Position numbers and translations under genes: made by a program
Source: Ectobius pallidus
Lineage: Eukaryota; Arthropoda; Insecta; Blattodea; Ectobiidae
Reading direction: 5' to 3'
Assembly: GCA_964059195.1 (NCBI GenBank)
Contig: CAXKWD010000001.1
Coordinates: 220,914,484 to 220,978,483 of the forward strand
DNA: 64,000 bases
The notes under the pieces: model-generated
Seen by the model: the letters and a program-made list of their open reading frames with translations, nothing else
Database searches by the model: none
What the model was told of the DNA's origin: nothing
Shown: piece by piece, positions 52,261 through 64,000 of the stretch
Layout: each line of letters opens with the position of its first letter
How positions within the stretch are numbered: position 1 is the first letter of the stretch

Positions 52261-53677
52261 GGGCCATAACCCACTGACGCGACTAGTCGCTAGCGGCTAG
52301 CCGCGCGCGATTTACAAACACGCGACTACTACATACGACAAGGCGCGACAAGGATCTTCAGTATCAAAATGGAGGTTGAAGTGATAGCAGCTTTATTATT
52401 CAATCACGTTCGTAGACGGGGAAAAATAAAATAAAATAAAAGCTCGACGGTTCTGGATACACCCCATGTTAATGGAACATTCAACAAAAGGCGCGTTCAA
52501 TTTGCTTTATTATGATTTACGTAAACGTGATAGTAAGTTTTTCAACTACACAAAAATGAGTGTGGAATCGTTCGACCAGGTATTACAACTAATCAAGAAC
52601 GAAATAGAAGGACGGGATACAAATTTTCGCCAGGGCATTCGTCCGGAAGAAAAACTAATGGTTACTTTAACGTAAGTAAAATTTATTTTCACGTTAATTA
52701 CAACCTACTAATGACTTATATTCATTATTTACTTTAAATTATTTAGTTTGGTTAGTTACCCACGCGCGACTGGCCGCGTCAGTGAGTGTTGTTTGCAGGG
52801 ATTAAGTTACTTTTCTCCCCGCGCGCGACAAGTCAGTCGCCTGTGAAACGCTCTTCATAACTTAGCCGCGAGCGACCTGGCAGTCGCGCCGCGTTAGTGG
52901 GTGTTGAGTCTATATAAAATAATACTAATAATGAACATGCGCGTCTAAGGGCCATAACCCATTGACGCGACTAGTCGCTAGCGGCTAGCCGCGCTTAGAC
53001 GCGCATGTTCATTATTAGTATTATTTTATATAGGCTCAACACCCACTAACGCGGCGCGACTGCCAGGTCGCTCGCGGCTAAGTTATGAAGAGCGTTTCAC
53101 AGGCGACTGATTTGTCGCGCGCGGGGAGAAAAGTAACTTAATCCCTGCAAACAACACTCACTGACGCGGCCAGTCGCGCGTGGGTAACTAACTAAACTAA
53201 ATAATTTTAAGTACATAATGAACATAAGTCATTAGTAGGTTGTAATAACGTGAAAATAAATTTTACTTACGTTAAAGTAACCATTAGTTTTTCTTCCGGA
53301 CGAATGCCCTGGCGAAAATTTGTATCCCGTCCTTCTATTTCGTTCTTGATTAGTTGTAGTACTGGTCGAAAGATTCCACACTCATTCTTGTGTAGTTGAA
53401 AAACTTACTATCATGTTTACGTAAATCATAATAAAGCAAATTGAACGCGCCTTTTGTTGAACGTTCCATTAACATGGGGTGTATCCAGAACCGTCGAGCT
53501 TTTATTCCCCCCCCCCCCCCGTCTACGAACGTGATTGAATAACAAAGCTGCTATCACTTCATCCTCCATTTTGATACTGAAGATCCTTGTCGCGCCTTGT
53601 CGTATGTAGTAGTCGCGTGTTTGTAAATCGCGCGCGGCTAGCCGCTAGCGACTAGTCGCGTCAGTGGGTTATGGCCC
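52261..53677. mobile_element. PIF/Harbinger remnant pair forming a large palindrome
   Basis: Left arm 52261-52948 and right arm 52995-53677 are inverse copies around a 46-bp spacer (52949-52994). Outer ends are gggccataaccc with TAA next to them, the usual PIF/Harbinger target. Each arm carries the first exon of a Harbinger transposase. On + at about 52369-52673 the readable part has KGAFNLLYYDLRKRD, SVESFDQVLQL and RPEEKLMVTL, ending at a GTAAGT donor. The frame is broken by an (aaaat)n expansion on the left and by a C run at the same place on the right (about 53506-53520). The spacer is itself a terminal sequence whose inverse recurs at 53681-53726. Confidence 0.8.
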
Positions 53678-53680
53678 TAA

Positions 53681-53726
53681 GCGCGGCTAGCCGCTAGCGA
53701 CTAGTCGCGTCAATGGATTATGGCCC
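53681..53726 (-). repeat. Extra Harbinger terminal repeat
   Basis: 46 bp, inverse of 52949-52994 with one or two differences, followed by TAA. It suggests that one Harbinger-type element (52949-53726) contains or was invaded by another. Confidence 0.7.
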
Positions 53727-53957
53727 TAAGAGTGAGACATATATACTGGTTTTTGTTTACTTCAGATTTCCTTCTTAGCTCGTCTGGCGTTTAGATTTAA
53801 ACATTCAATTGTTTAAAAGATACACGAAGTTGAATATATTAGCGTTTTAAGTAATCATATAATTAGAATATTTTCACATGGATTAGATTTCACATATACA
53901 GTATTTTATTGCTATTCTTTATTATTGCTACTAGGACCTATTATTTATTTATTTATT

Positions 53958-54494
53958 AAATGCCAGAATGACACTTTATGAGATTGTGTGGGGAACGGGA
54001 AAGGGCCAGAATGCTTTTCTTTAATCAGTGATAATTGCAATTATGGTATGCAGAAAATAAGTTATTTTTATAATCTATCTCCAAGTTAAGCTCCAGATCG
54101 AATCATTTAGCAGGACTTACGGAAGAATAAGGGTCTAAAGCCTGATAAGGATATGTGAAGGAATATGTGGGTAGTGTTATTTGTCAAAGCTAACTGTATT
54201 GCAACTTCCAAAGTCGTATATGCACCGTCTAAGACAATATGTTGTTATGAGAACTGCTTTGCATTTGATAATTGTTTATAGCATAAAGTAGGAACTAAAT
54301 TGGGCATTACTCCGGTACCGGTCAACTGATTTGGTCCAATTTCAACAGACTTTTTCCCATGGACGTTATAAATGCGTACACCAAGTTTCATGAAAATCCG
54401 ATAAAGCGTATTTGAGTTATCGCGCGTACAGACACACAAGACAGACATAAGTTATCCCGTCCACCATACGATCTCATAAGTACCAATCTGGCAC
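53958..54494 (+). mobile_element. GTGCCAGAAT MITE, composite copy
   Basis: A short right-type end piece (atgccagaatgacacttt...) is joined to a nearly full copy from about 54004 (ggccagaatgc) to the end tctggcac at 54494, which is followed by ttaa. Confidence 0.7.
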
Positions 54495-56474
54495 TTAAAA
54501 ATCTGTAGACATATGTCGTTTTTATTGACTTCAAGGAAACGACATAAAGTCGAGTTTTTCTAACTTCGATTTTATTAAAACACACTTCTCACTATAGTAT
54601 CGGAACCATCTCTACTGCATTACTTGCAGACATAAACAACACTTGCATCATGTGCTATATGCGTCTGGAGGTCTATGCCAAAAACTCCAACATAATTCTT
54701 CTAGTTTTTGCTCAAAGTTCAGGGTTGAGACAGTTCGAATCTCTGCTGTCATCCAATACACTTGAGATACTGACAACCGTGGCAGTGTTGATGGGCCATG
54801 CGATCATAACATTCCCCTAGCTTTCATCAGACTACAAATCTTGCCAAGGGCTATGAACTTCGCAATGATCTTAGTTATAAAACGCAATGATCTTAGTTAT
54901 AAAACGCAATGTTGGCCATCTCAATTAACTGTAAGCCAGATTCTTTACAGAATGCACACATTATAGTCAACGTACATTTTAGTTTCTCGATTAGGCCTAT
55001 ACGTAGCCTAGTATAGAGAGAAATTATTGTGATCGCGAAAGGAAAAGTCAAAATCGAGATAACACCGGGAAAACATGTTTCACAATGCCTACCAACCGAA
55101 AAAATTTTTTGAATGACGTCCGTCTGTTTGTAGACTGGTTGTATTTAGGCCTACTTCTTTTTTAATTTAGGATTTTTTTTTGGGGGGGGGGTGAATTTCA
55201 TCGAACCGGCGCCATCTTCAGTTTTGTTCTTGAGGAGTTATCACTGTCTTCTGATATACTAATATATCTATGTGACTGACACATCTGGAGCCAAAACAGA
55301 AGAACTGGATTCAATTTTCAGCCCATAAAATATTACTTTGAATACTATGACACCATTGTTTTAATGTGTATAATAATGTGTTTTACTATATGAAGACTAA
55401 AGTTGTGATATAGACCCAGATGAGTTTTAAGTTAAGGGTAAAATGTTGGATGTTATGAAGATTTTTACATTTTAATCCTTATCTCAAAACATAAATTTCT
55501 TAATGCTATTTTGTGAAAGTATTACGTTTAACTAAAAATATAATAGCTTTTTTAAAGAAGTGATATTAAGAAATAAAATAATGACGGAGATATGAGAGAT
55601 AACTAAAAGGCCTGCAAATGGATGTTAAGGGGGGGGGGTATGGGGGAGGAAGCAGAAGGGGGAAGGGTGGGGACTTTTCGGAAAATGTACCTCTATAGTG
55701 GGTTCTAACAACTGGCAAAAATTCAGCTTGTCTGTAATTTCTTCAGACATAAACCCTTTTTGGGGGGGGGTTCGTTGCCAGGGCTATTGTTAGTCCAAGC
55801 GAGGTAGATTATTCCTTCAAAAATTGTCGTTTTCTCTACGCGATAATCAGGAGAAGAATAACTCCAATAACTGCTTTTACACATGACATGATTATAACAG
55901 CACGTGTTTACATCTCGGGGCTAATTGCAAACTTCCCTTCGCTCTAAGCCAGGGAATCCTGTCTCACGCAGTTCAATTATTTAATTACTCCACGTGCTGT
56001 GGAGTCGAGATCCCATCCTGCTATACACAGTGTTTTCTTTAGATCTGGAGCATCTACAGGGAGCAGAAAACACAATAATACAGTTGGAACAAACTACGGA
56101 AGGTCCGTCCCCAATGAAGTCGTTGGGATGTTTCAATTGGCCTAATTCTTCTGGTGGCACTATGACCCTGGAGTCGACACAGACTCTCACAGAAATGAGT
56201 ACAACGGCATAATTAAATGTTATACACTGATTGCAAATATTGTTTTCATTCATTGCTTTTAATCTCGACCCCTGAACACATTCTTACACGTGATGTTTCT
56301 ATCCTATATTTATATAAAAATGTACTGGTTCATCTTTGTCTGTTCCGATTTGTAGAAAAAACTACTGAACTGATAGAGCTGAAATTTTGCATGAACATAG
56401 TTTCTATAACCGTAAGGACTTCGTTAGGACTATAGTCGTTCGCTCATCTCCGCTATTTCACCTAATATCATAAT
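54495..56474. other. No gene seen
   Basis: Contains G homopolymer runs (about 55182-55190, 55630-55638, 55761-55769), a decayed body fragment of the second SINE family at about 56120-56200, and short overlapping frames on both strands at 55981-56253. Nothing supports a gene. Confidence 0.45.
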
Positions 56475-57087
56475 CAGGGCCCGAATTTTTATGACATGTC
56501 ATCTTTTAACTGGAACTGATGGACGTTGCCCACTAGTGCAGATATTTTGATCATGACTCCTAGATTATATAAATAGTAATTTTTAGGGTAATTTCTTGGT
56601 CATTTTTTTCATTTTTTATTCTTAGGTCATTTTTAGGATTTAATGTCATCGTTTGGTCATTTTTTGCTCATTTTACGGTCATTTTTTCCACATTTAATAT
56701 TTTTGGGTGATTTTTTAAAATTTGAAGTCATTACTTTCTCATTTTGTGTTGTTTCTTGCATTATGTAGAGTTTTTTGTGCATTCACTTACATTGAATATT
56801 ATCGGAACTCTAAATAATCTTAAATAAATAAATAAATAAATTATAATTTTAATTTGGATAGGCTTACAGAAAGACGGTGTTTGATGTTTACATTTAACCG
56901 TAACTAATAATTATCTAATTACAAGCCTATAATTGTAAAATAGACACAAATCTGAAGAACAAACTAGTATTTCCATTCTAATTTTTTAGTCATTTTTGTT
57001 AGATTTCGGGTCTTTTTTTGTGTATTTTTTTAGTAATTTTATAGCTCATATTTTAAGTATTCTTGGGTGAACAAAATCCGGGCCCTG
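56475..57087. mobile_element. hAT-type element with GGGCCC ends
   Basis: Ends cagggcccgaattt and aaatccgggccctg. The flanks atcataat (56467-56474) and ctcataat (57088-57095) match at seven of eight bases. The interior is T-rich with reiterated ggtcattttt words. A second copy starts at 63458. Confidence 0.7.
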
Positions 57088-57417
57088 CTCATAATCCTTA
57101 ACATTGAATATCTGTTGAAATGAACACAAGCCATGGAACAATAAATAGATGCACATCAATATTTCACGGCCTCCCTACTTATAAAACCAAATATCCTATT
57201 TATTTTCTAACTCTAGGGCTACTGTTTAGGTGGTGTTGTACTGAGGCCGTGGTTTCTACGCTATTTTGGCCAGATTTGACTTTTTAGGTAGATTTCGAAG
57301 AAAAATCTACCTATTGCAATGGATACCATGTCATGATTTTCGAAAAATTCTTTCATATCTTCACGTTTCATGCCTCCCTAAGTACAAAACCACCGCCCGT
57401 CCAAAAAAAAAAAAATT

Positions 57418-57448
<31 letters not shown>

Positions 57449-58207
57449 CTTTACACGATAGCGGCCGTAATTTTGAAGATATTTGAACCAAATTTTATTA
57501 TGTTATTTCTAGGCCCAATAGTTCGGACAAGTTCGTTAATGGGCAAAATTGGCCCAAGGGGGTGGTCGGGGGAGGGGGTTGAAATTTTAAAACATTTATA
57601 TCTCGGCCCCTATGAAGTATAGAGGGAAGCTTTGTTTGAATAAATTAGAGTACTCCCTATGGAGTTCACAGTGACACCAACGATTGGGGGTTCGAGTGAG
57701 GGTGGGGGATGAAAATTCGAAACTTTTGAAACCACGTCTTGTGAGGTATCGTTGAAAAGCTCTTGATGAGTACTCTACAAATCAATAACTAGTTTCTTGA
57801 TAGCTCTCATATGACGCGAGATTTTAATGTTTAAAAATAATAGCACTTAAAAGAATTATTATAATATCATAATTTTGTCTTGTTTAGCGGCTTTGCTAAT
57901 TTTATTCATTGCTGATCTTGCGCACGGCCTCCCAGAATATTATATCCTATTATTGTTGTCAAAACAAATGATTGTAGGCTCTTCCTCTTTACTGCAGGTT
58001 TGCCATGCCAAGGCTAAAAAAGAAGAGTGCTGCGCAGCGATAATAAATTAAACCAAAAGCACTTTGAAATCTACCTCAGCCTGTAGGCCTGCCTAAAGGG
58101 ATTTTTTCCTTTACAGGCGGTTTTAGCAACTGACCGATTTTAAAGAAGTTTTCATGACAAATTTTTAGTAATACTAATTAATATTAACTCGTATATGTGA
58201 CAAAGTA
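57088..58207. other. No gene seen
   Basis: Contains (TA)n at about 57422-57447. AT-rich without recognisable genes. Confidence 0.45.
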
Positions 58208-58892
58208 CGAGGCGCGTCCATAAAGTAACCTTGCCTGAGGCCGTTTACAGAAACAATACAAAATTTCTGGGAAATATTCATTCCAAAAGATACAGAAAGA
58301 ATTCAGCTATTTTTCAACATATTCGCCACAGGAATTGAAACATTTGTCTTACCGTGGCACCAACTTTGAATACCTATGTCGTACAAGTGTGCCGCCTGGG
58401 ATTTAAACCACCGTGTGACAACCCCCTTCCTCTCTGTCATTCCCTGTCATTCTTTGTCATTTCGTGAGGTGTAGGAAAAGATGGAAATCACTGTAAGTGA
58501 AGTCAGGACTGTAGGGTGAATGTTTAAACACCTCCTAGCAAGTCTCCTGCCGAAGTTCGGCTGGGAGGTCAACAAACATTCACCCTAAAGCCCGGACTTC
58601 GCTCCCAGTGATTTCCATCTTTTCCTACACCTCACGAAATGACAAATAATGACAGAGAGGCGAAGATGGTTGTCAAACAGTGGTTCAAATCCTAAGCGGC
58701 AGACTTCTACGACACAGGTATTCAAAAGTTGGTCCCAGGATAGGCCTATGACAAATGTCTCAATTCCGATGGCGATTATTTTTAAAAATAGCTGAATACT
58801 TGCTGTATCTGTTGCAATCAATATTTCCAAAAAAAATTGCGCTTTGTTTCTGTAAACGGCCCCAGGGAAACTTACCTTATGGACGTGCCTCG
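58208..58892. mobile_element. Fold-back mariner derivative, second copy
   Basis: TA-flanked, with ends cgaggcgcgtccataaa and ttatggacgtgcctcg. The two arms are inverse copies of a mariner transposase C-terminus and 3' end. The right arm reads on + with SPDFAPSDFHLF-like, AADFYDTGIQKL-like motifs and internal stops. Same arrangement as 33604-34272, so this fold-back form has multiplied. Confidence 0.78.
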
Positions 58893-59429
58893 TATGTAGC
58901 CTACACTATGTTTTTCTCCATTTATTTTCCTTACTATTGTATCGTGAGAGAAGTTGCGTATTTCTGGCACGATTTGTTAGTCTAAGTGTAGTCAATGGCA
59001 TTAATGGACCTGATACAGCATAAAACACTTTATAGCTGCGATAAGCGAGGCGCGATATTAGAATCGATATATAGATTGTCCCCGAAATACCACAATTATC
59101 CATTGCATTTTGTATAGCTTTCACCATTACACTTGTCGTAACCAACACAAACTGGGTAGACAATTTTGGCTGTTGCTATGATAAGAAGAGGAACAGTCAT
59201 TTTTTGTTTTTTAGACTCGTTTTTGTTTTCTTCTCCTAAGGCTCAGCTCGTTCGGGACTATGAAAACCTACCGGAAGTACAGTCACATCTTATAGCCTAC
59301 TTGTATTGTAACATTTCAGTATCTCTTCAATATAACCTTATGACTGTGTTGTAAACAATGTTGTAGTCAGGGACAATAGTCCGATACTATTGTCTTATGG
59401 ATTTGAGGAATCTCTATATTTTATTCACT
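58893..59429. other. No gene seen
   Basis: Short frames on both strands at 58906-59354 with no domain. Confidence 0.4.
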
Positions 59430-61453
59430 AGCTTAAAAGGCCCGGCGTCGTCTGGGTTTTGTATTTTGTAATTGGAAATTAACTTATGAAGGACTTTCGA
59501 TTTTCAAATTATAGGTCCTTATATAGGACGACGAAATGAAGAAGAACGACTTATCACATTCAAACTATTCGCTCAGAAAACGCTTGATATAGCTTTTTAT
59601 GGCTCTAGAGGATGTAGAATTTTGCATCCCACCGCTTCTACACACCAAGCCTGGTAGGGGTTCAAATAAGAAGAAATAGAAATTCCGGTAACATAAAATT
59701 GTATTGTCTTTGCGAAATGTTTTATTTATCACTCTCATGTTACCATACAACCATTTCGGGGATGAAAATAAAAAGTAATTCAATATCACTTTCATACATC
59801 CCTCCCCAAAAACCTGCGATGTAATGATATACATATTACCACACCTCGTATTGTTTTCTCTATGTCCAGGGTAGAGACAGTTATGTGACTGAATTATTTT
59901 CGTGGATTTCATTCTTTAATATGTAACTTATTTATAATATGAATTATATTGATAGCTTCTCTAGTTTGTCAAGTCTCGTTTCATTTATATCCAAACCCAC
60001 CTGAGACCACTGGCAACAATAAATGACACTCTTGTCATGTGAACTGTGATTTGGATTGGATAATTCTGTGTAAAAAGGGATTAAGTATTCTCAAAAATAT
60101 TTAATTTTTGGCATTTAAAATCAACATTTTGCAAAATCCTTTCATAGTGACCACTTAAATTATGAAATGAAGGTACCGTCAAAATTCAAAGTCTCTACCT
60201 ATTATAGTTTAGGCACTAAGTTGATTCTCTGTCAGCCAATCAGTCATTAAGTCAGGACAAAGCCTCTTATATAGAGAGATTATCCTCATTGGTCGACATC
60301 TCTGAAAGACACTTGCGAAAATTTATCTTGGAAGAATGGTATGGTATGCTCTACCTCGCACTAGTGTAGAATCCTAGCAGACAGCGTGTTGCACAAACAC
60401 CTCGCAGCCTTGGTGCAAATTAATCACGAATGAGTCACAGGATTATTGGACTCCGTGCAGGAGATGAGTTGGCTGCCTGTCTCAATTTAGCTATCATTGT
60501 CCCTACTTAGTACTGCTAAGAATATATTTTCCTTAGGGCGTCCATTTACTTTATGTCATAGTACCACTTACAGATGAAATAATTAACAAAATGTTAATAT
60601 GGAAAAGCAGGCCATTTTGTAATATCTCCTACTATACCTCCAGACAACATTTCTGTTTCATTGTCAGTCTATATATTAGAGGCTTTGTCCTGACTGACTG
60701 ACTGACTGACTGACAGAGAATCGACGTAGAGCCTAAACTATAAGAGGTAGACACTTGGAATTTTGACAGTATCTTCGTTTCATAATGTAAGTGCTCAATA
60801 AGAAAGGATTTTGAAACATGTTGATTTTAAATGCCAAAAAACAAATGTTTTTGAGGACACTTAAAACCTTTTTACATAGAATTAACAAATCTAAATCACA
60901 TTACATGACAACAGTGTATTGTTGGCAGTGGTCACAGGTAGGTTTGGAAGTAAATGATACTGGACTTTGACAAATTAGAGAAGCTATAAATATAATTCAT
61001 GTTATAAATAAATATTGAAGAATTAAATCCACGAAAATAATGTACAATGTGACGCAGTCACATAACTTTCTCTACCCTGGACATAGCAAATACCATTTTC
61101 TCACTTCACATTTTGGTGTAGAATGAGAACTCGTATTGCAGGGGCAACATTTTCAGTTGTTTCAGTTCTGAGTGTGTGTCAACGAGTAGCCTATGCCATA
61201 TCAGAAGTCGGTAAAAAATTCTATCCACTGTTACGTTATTCATAGCTGTAGGCTTTGTATTTTTATTTGAGAAATATGGATGTTTATCATAAGCGCTAAG
61301 CATGTAAAAGGAGACAAAATAGGATGGAACTTTTATGTAAAAATGTCAGAGTTAATAAGTTTAATGTTTTGTTTATTTTTCTGTTAAGTAGTTTAAAGAA
61401 AACATGTAGCAGTTGAGTAAATAATCGCGAGCGAAGCCGCGGGCACCTGCTAG
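59430..61453 (-). mobile_element. Helentron-like composite containing a 1.2-kb inverted repeat
   Basis: The left end agcttaaaaggcccggcgtc is the inverse of the end at about 26860-26882. The right end gcgaagccgcgggcacctgc matches the Helentron-like end at 25615. In between lies a long inverted repeat (separate entry) and a copy of the 22363 repeat at 59565-59912. No Rep/helicase. Confidence 0.45.
59865..61085. repeat. Inverted repeat with ~410-bp arms
   Basis: Left arm about 59865-60275, right arm about 60665-61085, loop about 390 bp. Matching pairs include gtccagggtagaga with tctctaccctggac, tattttcgtggattt with aaatccacgaaaata, and attttgcaaaatcctttc with gaaaggattttgaaac. The right arm has a (CTGA)n expansion near 60690-60712. 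Confidence 0.8.
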
Positions 61454-61671
61454 TTAAATATATGGTACACAGAAGTCGTCTACGCATACACCCACTGAAT
61501 GTCTACAGGTTATTTAAAACTTTAAATATGAGTACAGCAGAAAGGATTCAATTTTTCAGGATAATTAAAAATAAACAAGTCAGACCTAAAGCCGGAAGCT
61601 GTGTCGCTCAGCAGTTACAAATGGAGCGGTTTGTTTTTCCAGGCAGAATAACGAGTTGAATGTCTGGAAAA
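61454..61671. other. No gene seen
   Basis: A 65-codon frame (61462-61659) has no recognisable domain. Confidence 0.4.
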
Positions 61672-62345
61672 CTACTTTCTTTTATCTTCCTTTCTTTCAA
61701 CTCTTTTCTCTTCTTCTTTCTGCATTTTTTGCCTTATGGTTGACATATTTCTTTTTTACGTTCCTCCTTTTCAACTCACTTTTGTCATTCAGTTTTTATT
61801 TCCAGTTTGTTTCCTCGTCTTCGTTTTCTTTTATTTTCTGTTTTCTTCCTCTTTCATGTCTTCTTACTTTTTATGCGTTTTTTTTTTAATTTGTTGTTCA
61901 CTCTTCTTTTTGAGATTCTCAACTCTTTTGTTGTAATACTTTCTTCATATCTTCTACCTTTCTTTCATATTTTTGGCGAAACGGTAATTTATGCCACGCA
62001 CAGGTTTTCCTTCCATTGAATAATAAAAGACGCTTCCACCAAACATAATACGTCACAACTATAAACAACAAAATAATATTTCATAATAAAAAAAGACCCT
62101 TCCACAAAAATCATATTTCACATAAGAGTGGGAGTGAAAACTCGTGCGCGGCATAAAATACCTTTTTCTCCATACTTTTTGTTTGTTTATTTTCTTTCCC
62201 TCTCATCGTTTTCTCAGTTTAATTCGTTCGTCCTCATTTTCTGTCTCTCTCCTTTGTTCTTACTTTCCAAAAATGTCAGAATTACCTTCTTTCATACTTT
62301 TTTTTCTTATTTATGTTACCTCTTTCTCTCTCTTTCTCTAATTAT
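61672..62345 (+). repeat. ~670-bp pyrimidine-rich tract
   Basis: The plus strand is dominated by T and C (reiterated tttctttc, cttcttct, ctctttct), with a short normal interval at about 61980-62160. The open frames it creates are rich in F, S and L and are by-products. Confidence 0.75.
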
Positions 62346-62498
62346 TTCACAAAAAAGAAGCAAGATGCGACCACTTTCCTGTGAACCAGTAACTAATAAA
62401 TAAAGTGACTGCTACGAAACGTTCACAATGCTGACTAATATATTTTCATTATCTTTCCATTCTTTGGTGGCTATTCGATATGGAAGGTGAAGCTTATA

Positions 62499-62850
62499 CG
62501 AGGCGTGTCCACAAGTTTCTCCAAGTTTCCCTGGGGCCGTTTACAGAAACAAACCACAATTTCAAGGATTTATTGCAACAGACACAGCAAGTGTTTAGCT
62601 ATTTTTCAACATATTCGCCACCGAAATTGAAACATTTTTCTTATCGTGCCACCAACTTTTGAATACCTGTGTCTTAGAAATCTGCCGCCTGGGATTTGAA
62701 CCACTGTGTGACAAATATCTCCGCCTCTCTGTCATTCTCTGTCATTCCCTGGCATTTCTTTAGGAGTAGGAAAAGATGGATATCACTGGGAACGAAGTCC
62801 GGGCTGTAGGGTGGATGTTTAAACACCTCCTAGTTAGTATCCTGAAGTTT
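62499..62850 (-). mobile_element. Single mariner arm (C-terminal end)
   Basis: Starts with cgaggcgtgtccacaag after TA and corresponds to one arm of the fold-back elements at 33604 and 58208. It keeps the inverted transposase tail and breaks off after aaacacctcctagt, where the fold-back forms turn round. Confidence 0.7.
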
Positions 62851-63457
62851 TTGGATAATTATTTCTATACAATAGTCGTGTAACGTATTATTACCAAGTA
62901 GGCTTGCCTAATCCTATTGGGTTTACCAGTAGGCTAAGCCGTGAAGTGTTGATGTGCATCTGTTTATGGCTAGTGTTCATGTTAACTGATATTGCATTTT
63001 AATAAGTGATTATTAATATATATCTACAGTATAGTCCTATAACGTTTCCGGGTATAAAAATTATGTGCATACAGAATTTCAGCTCTATCGGGTTAGTATC
63101 GGGACAGACAGAGGAGGCAATTATGATGACTCCGCCTGAACGAACTGTTTAGACTACCCGCAAAACCTTGTTATGCAGGTAGTCTAAACGGCGCGGAAAG
63201 GCGAAATGGAATTGTATACCTTACTAGCTGGTTACTCGTCTTTCGTACGGAAGTTAGTGGTTCATGTAAAATATGAATAGCATTGTCGAATTCTGATTAA
63301 ATGATTTTTTTAAAAAGAATTTTTAAATAATGCTTTATTTCTTTTATGCTTTACTATGCTTTTGAAAATCATATTTAAAAACCACTAGGCAACCAAAATC
63401 ATGTTCAAGGTACCAACCGCACGTCTGAAGTGACATTATCCTTTTTATGCCTATAAC
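62851..63457. other. No gene seen
   Basis: AT-rich; contains a near-palindromic pair gtttagactacc and ggtagtctaaac around 63150-63190. Confidence 0.45.
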
Positions 63458-64000
63458 CAGGGCCCGGATTTTGATGACATGTCATATTTTAACTGGTACA
63501 TCTAGTGCAGATATTCTGATCATGACTCCTAGATTATAGTAAATAGTAATTTTTAGGGTCTTTTTTGGACATTTTCCCCTTTTTTATTTTTAGGGTTTTC
63601 TTAGAATTTAATGTCATTATTTGGTCATTTTAGGGTCTTTTTTCCACATTTCATATTTTTAGGGCAGTTTTTTAAAATATATAGTCCTTATTTTCTCATA
63701 TTATGTTGTTTCTCGCAATTTATAAACTTTTTGTGCATTTAGTTATATTGAATATTATCGGAACTATAAATAAATAGATCTTGTTATAATTTTAATTTGG
63801 CTAAAGAAAGAGGTCTTTGTTGTTTACATTTAAGTGTATGTACCAATTTACTAATTACAAACCTATAATTGAACAACAACATAAATGTAGAATAGACACT
63901 AATCTGATGAAGAAACTAGAATTTTCATATAAATTTATTTGTTTTTTCTTAGTTTTTGGGTTATTTTAATTTATTTTTTGCAGTCATTTATAGCTCATTT
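63458..64000. mobile_element. hAT-type element (56475 family), cut by the window end
   Basis: Begins cagggcccggattttgatg, as at 56475, and follows that copy closely (gacatgtcat, gatcatgactcctagatta). The right end lies outside the window. Confidence 0.7.

Noticed and set aside
61656..62403. Several F/S/L-rich frames resembling membrane proteins
   Set aside because: All lie in the pyrimidine-rich tract and overlap each other in different frames.

Overview
The window is AT-rich, intron- or intergenic-type DNA from an animal, most likely an insect. The evidence is arthropod-style transposons throughout: mariner remnants, PIF/Harbinger, hAT-type MITEs, tRNA-derived SINEs, non-LTR reverse-transcriptase tails and Helentron-like ends. 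A hemimetabolous insect such as a cockroach or termite is my guess from the SINE and LINE types, at low confidence. There is very little host coding sequence: one convincing first coding exon (15137-15223, + strand) and one degraded makorin-like RING/CCCH fragment (30834-31196, - strand).

The main content is a complete Polinton/Maverick (adintovirus-like) element at 36168-51791, 15,624 bp. It begins AGT and ends ACT, has terminal inverted repeats of about 567 bp, and is flanked by a perfect 6-bp target duplication (atcgct at 36162-36167 and 51792-51797). All its large genes are open and lie on the minus strand. From right to left they are: family B DNA polymerase; a small Cys-rich protein; packaging ATPase; a small basic/hydrophobic protein; a 212-aa conserved accessory protein; an rve integrase with a C-terminal chromodomain; a single-jelly-roll penton-type protein; a basic Gly-rich virion-type protein; the double-jelly-roll-type major capsid protein; an adenain-like cysteine protease; and a three-exon gene of unknown function. 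Polymerase and integrase would serve replication and insertion. ATPase, protease and capsid proteins would serve particle assembly. The structural genes overlap by stop-start junctions, as in a compact virus. TATA/initiator pairs, introns of about 100 bp and a leader-like exon suggest how they are expressed.

The right 3.3 kb of the element is non-coding and built of repeats: 122-bp, 109-bp and 97-bp direct repeats. A TATA-plus-initiator promoter there points the opposite way from every gene and fires into the 109-bp array, most units of which carry a start codon in good context. The TIRs carry 28-bp tandem units with CRE-, ETS- and YY1-like motifs.

The flanks (1-36161 and 51798-64000) are layered repeats. 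Several have exact boundaries with target duplications: a SINE at 6889-7208, a 5'-truncated copy of the same SINE at 18005-18133 inside a MITE, and hAT-type elements at 1965-2574, 3175-3898, 9724-10115, 14838-15044 and 56475-57087. Several form long palindromes: fold-back mariners at 33604-34272 and 58208-58892, a Harbinger palindrome at 52261-53677, and a 1.2-kb inverted repeat at 59865-61085.
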